Assembly: GCA_016704465.1 (NCBI GenBank)
Contig: JADJAD010000009.1
Span: 124,001-188,000, forward strand
From: Gemmatimonadota bacterium
GTDB lineage: Bacteria > Gemmatimonadota > Gemmatimonadetes > Gemmatimonadales > Gemmatimonadaceae
Length of the DNA stretch: 64,000 nt
Reading direction: 5' to 3'
The position numbers and the translations under genes were made by a program. Under the pieces are notes generated by a model. The model saw only the letters and a program-made list of their open reading frames with translations. It ran no database searches and was not told the DNA's origin. This document shows, piece by piece, positions 63,246 through 64,000 of this stretch (the first letter of the stretch is position 1; each line of letters starts with the position of its first letter).

Positions 63246-64000
63246 ATGTTTGACGAGCTCTCAGACAAAATCTCCGGCGTCTTCGCCAAACTCCGCGGCC
63301 GCGGTGTCCTGAACGAATCGGACATCAAGGAAGGGCTGCGGGAGGTTCGGCGCGTGCTGCTCGAGGCCGACGTCAACTTCCAGCTCACGCGCGAGTTTCT
63401 CGAGCGCGTGGAGCAGAAGGCCGTCGGCATCACGCAGCTCAAGTCCGTGCAGCCGGCGCAGCAGCTGGTCAAGATCGTCCACGACGAGCTCACCGCGATG
63501 CTCGGCGAGCGGCGCGAGCCGCTCAAGCTCAGCTCCGTCCCCCCCACCGTCGTCATGATGGTCGGGCTGCAGGGGTCGGGCAAGACGACCACGGCAGGCA
63601 AGCTGGCCCGCAAGCTCAAGGCCGAGGGGCGCCCGACGCGCCTCGTGGCCGCCGACGTCTATCGGCCGGCTGCCATCGACCAGCTGGAGACGTTAGGCGC
63701 GGCGCTCGACGTCCCCGTCTACGCCGATCGCACCACGAAGGACGTGGTGAAGATCGCCAAGGCCGGGATCGACGAGGCCAAGCGCGCCCGCGACCGCGTC
63801 GTCATCCTCGACACCGCCGGCCGCCTGCAGATCGACGAGGAGATGATGCAGGAGCTGGTCCGCCTCAAGGAGGCGGTCCGGCCCGACGAGATCCTCTTCG
63901 TCGCCGACGGCATGACCGGCCAGGACGCGGTGCGCATCGCCGAGGGGTTCAACAACGCCCTCGGCGTCACCGGTGTCATCCTGACCAAGATGGACGGCGA
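63246..64000 (+). CDS. ffh: Signal recognition particle GTPase Ffh (SRP54), N-terminal part
   Basis: 251 residues are visible; the gene runs out of the window. The N domain (MFDELSDKISGVFAKLRGRG, EGLREVRRVLLEADVNFQLTREFLERV) is followed by the G domain: P-loop GLQGSGKTTTAGKLA, ADVYRPAAIDQLE, DTAGRLQIDEEMM, and the start of the TKMDG motif. Ffh binds signal sequences and 4.5S RNA and delivers ribosomes to FtsY at the membrane. The M domain is not seen. Confidence 0.97.
   Translation, partial: MFDELSDKISGVFAKLRGRGVLNESDIKEGLREVRRVLLEADVNFQLTREFLERVEQKAVGITQLKSVQPAQQLVKIVHDELTAMLGERREPLKLSSVPPTVVMMVGLQGSGKTTTAGKLARKLKAEGRPTRLVAADVYRPAAIDQLETLGAALDVPVYADRTTKDVVKIAKAGIDEAKRARDRVVILDTAGRLQIDEEMMQELVRLKEAVRPDEILFVADGMTGQDAVRIAEGFNNALGVTGVILTKMDG

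Noticed and set aside
1..64000. CRISPR arrays, intact insertion sequences, rRNA genes, prophage genes
   Set aside because: None found on reading both strands; the only tandem arrays are the short repeats listed.

Overview
The window is high-GC DNA from what is most likely a member of the phylum Gemmatimonadota. The pointers are a SusD-type lipoprotein and TonB-dependent receptor in a Gram-negative background, a short-ECF sigma factor next to a protein kinase, a SARP/TolB-like/TPR regulator, a deoxyribose-phosphate aldolase microcompartment locus, and frequent GTTAGGC heptamers. The placement is inference; no rRNA or other phylogenetic marker except dnaK, lon and part of ffh is present.

1-5.2 kb: the end of a SusD-like gene, a frame-broken lipoprotein, tRNA-Leu(UAG), htrA and dnaK. 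5.3-7.8 kb: a rhomboid protease and a small microcompartment operon (two vertex proteins and an aldolase with a probable encapsulation helix). 7.9-27.4 kb: a very complete phosphate block: DUF47 protein and Pit transporter, polyphosphate kinase, and on the minus strand pstS-pstC-pstA-pstB-pstB-phoU-ppx with start/stop overlaps, then phoB-phoR followed by a TonB-dependent receptor and exported lipoproteins. 27.4-33.6 kb: uridine kinase, and divergently a purine salvage operon (double 5'-nucleotidase, small unknown protein, adenosine deaminase, purine nucleoside phosphorylase). Phosphate capture, storage and release from nucleotides therefore lie side by side.

33.7-41 kb: outer-membrane and housekeeping genes (beta-barrel, M48 protease, SpoU methyltransferase, prepilin peptidase, a single-ring Clp-like ATPase, an HExxH lipoprotein, a DUF445 membrane protein). 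41-57.8 kb looks accessory: two truncated direct repeats of the 3' end of the DUF445 gene (50.2 and 57.3-57.8 kb) follow the intact gene and bracket two blocks. The first carries a flavin/VOC/SMP-30 oxidative cluster, a SARP regulator and a decayed SDR. The second carries cysteine-rich exported paralogs, a phosphoribosyltransferase-hydrolase fusion and a kinase/sigma pair. 57.9-64 kb: a PQQ-propeller lipoprotein, then lon, a chromate transporter and the start of ffh.

Five genes show single-base frame breaks, most of them at short G runs, so part of the apparent gene decay may be consensus error. The SDR at 48.9-49.7 kb also has a nonsense codon and a changed cofactor-loop residue and looks truly degraded.
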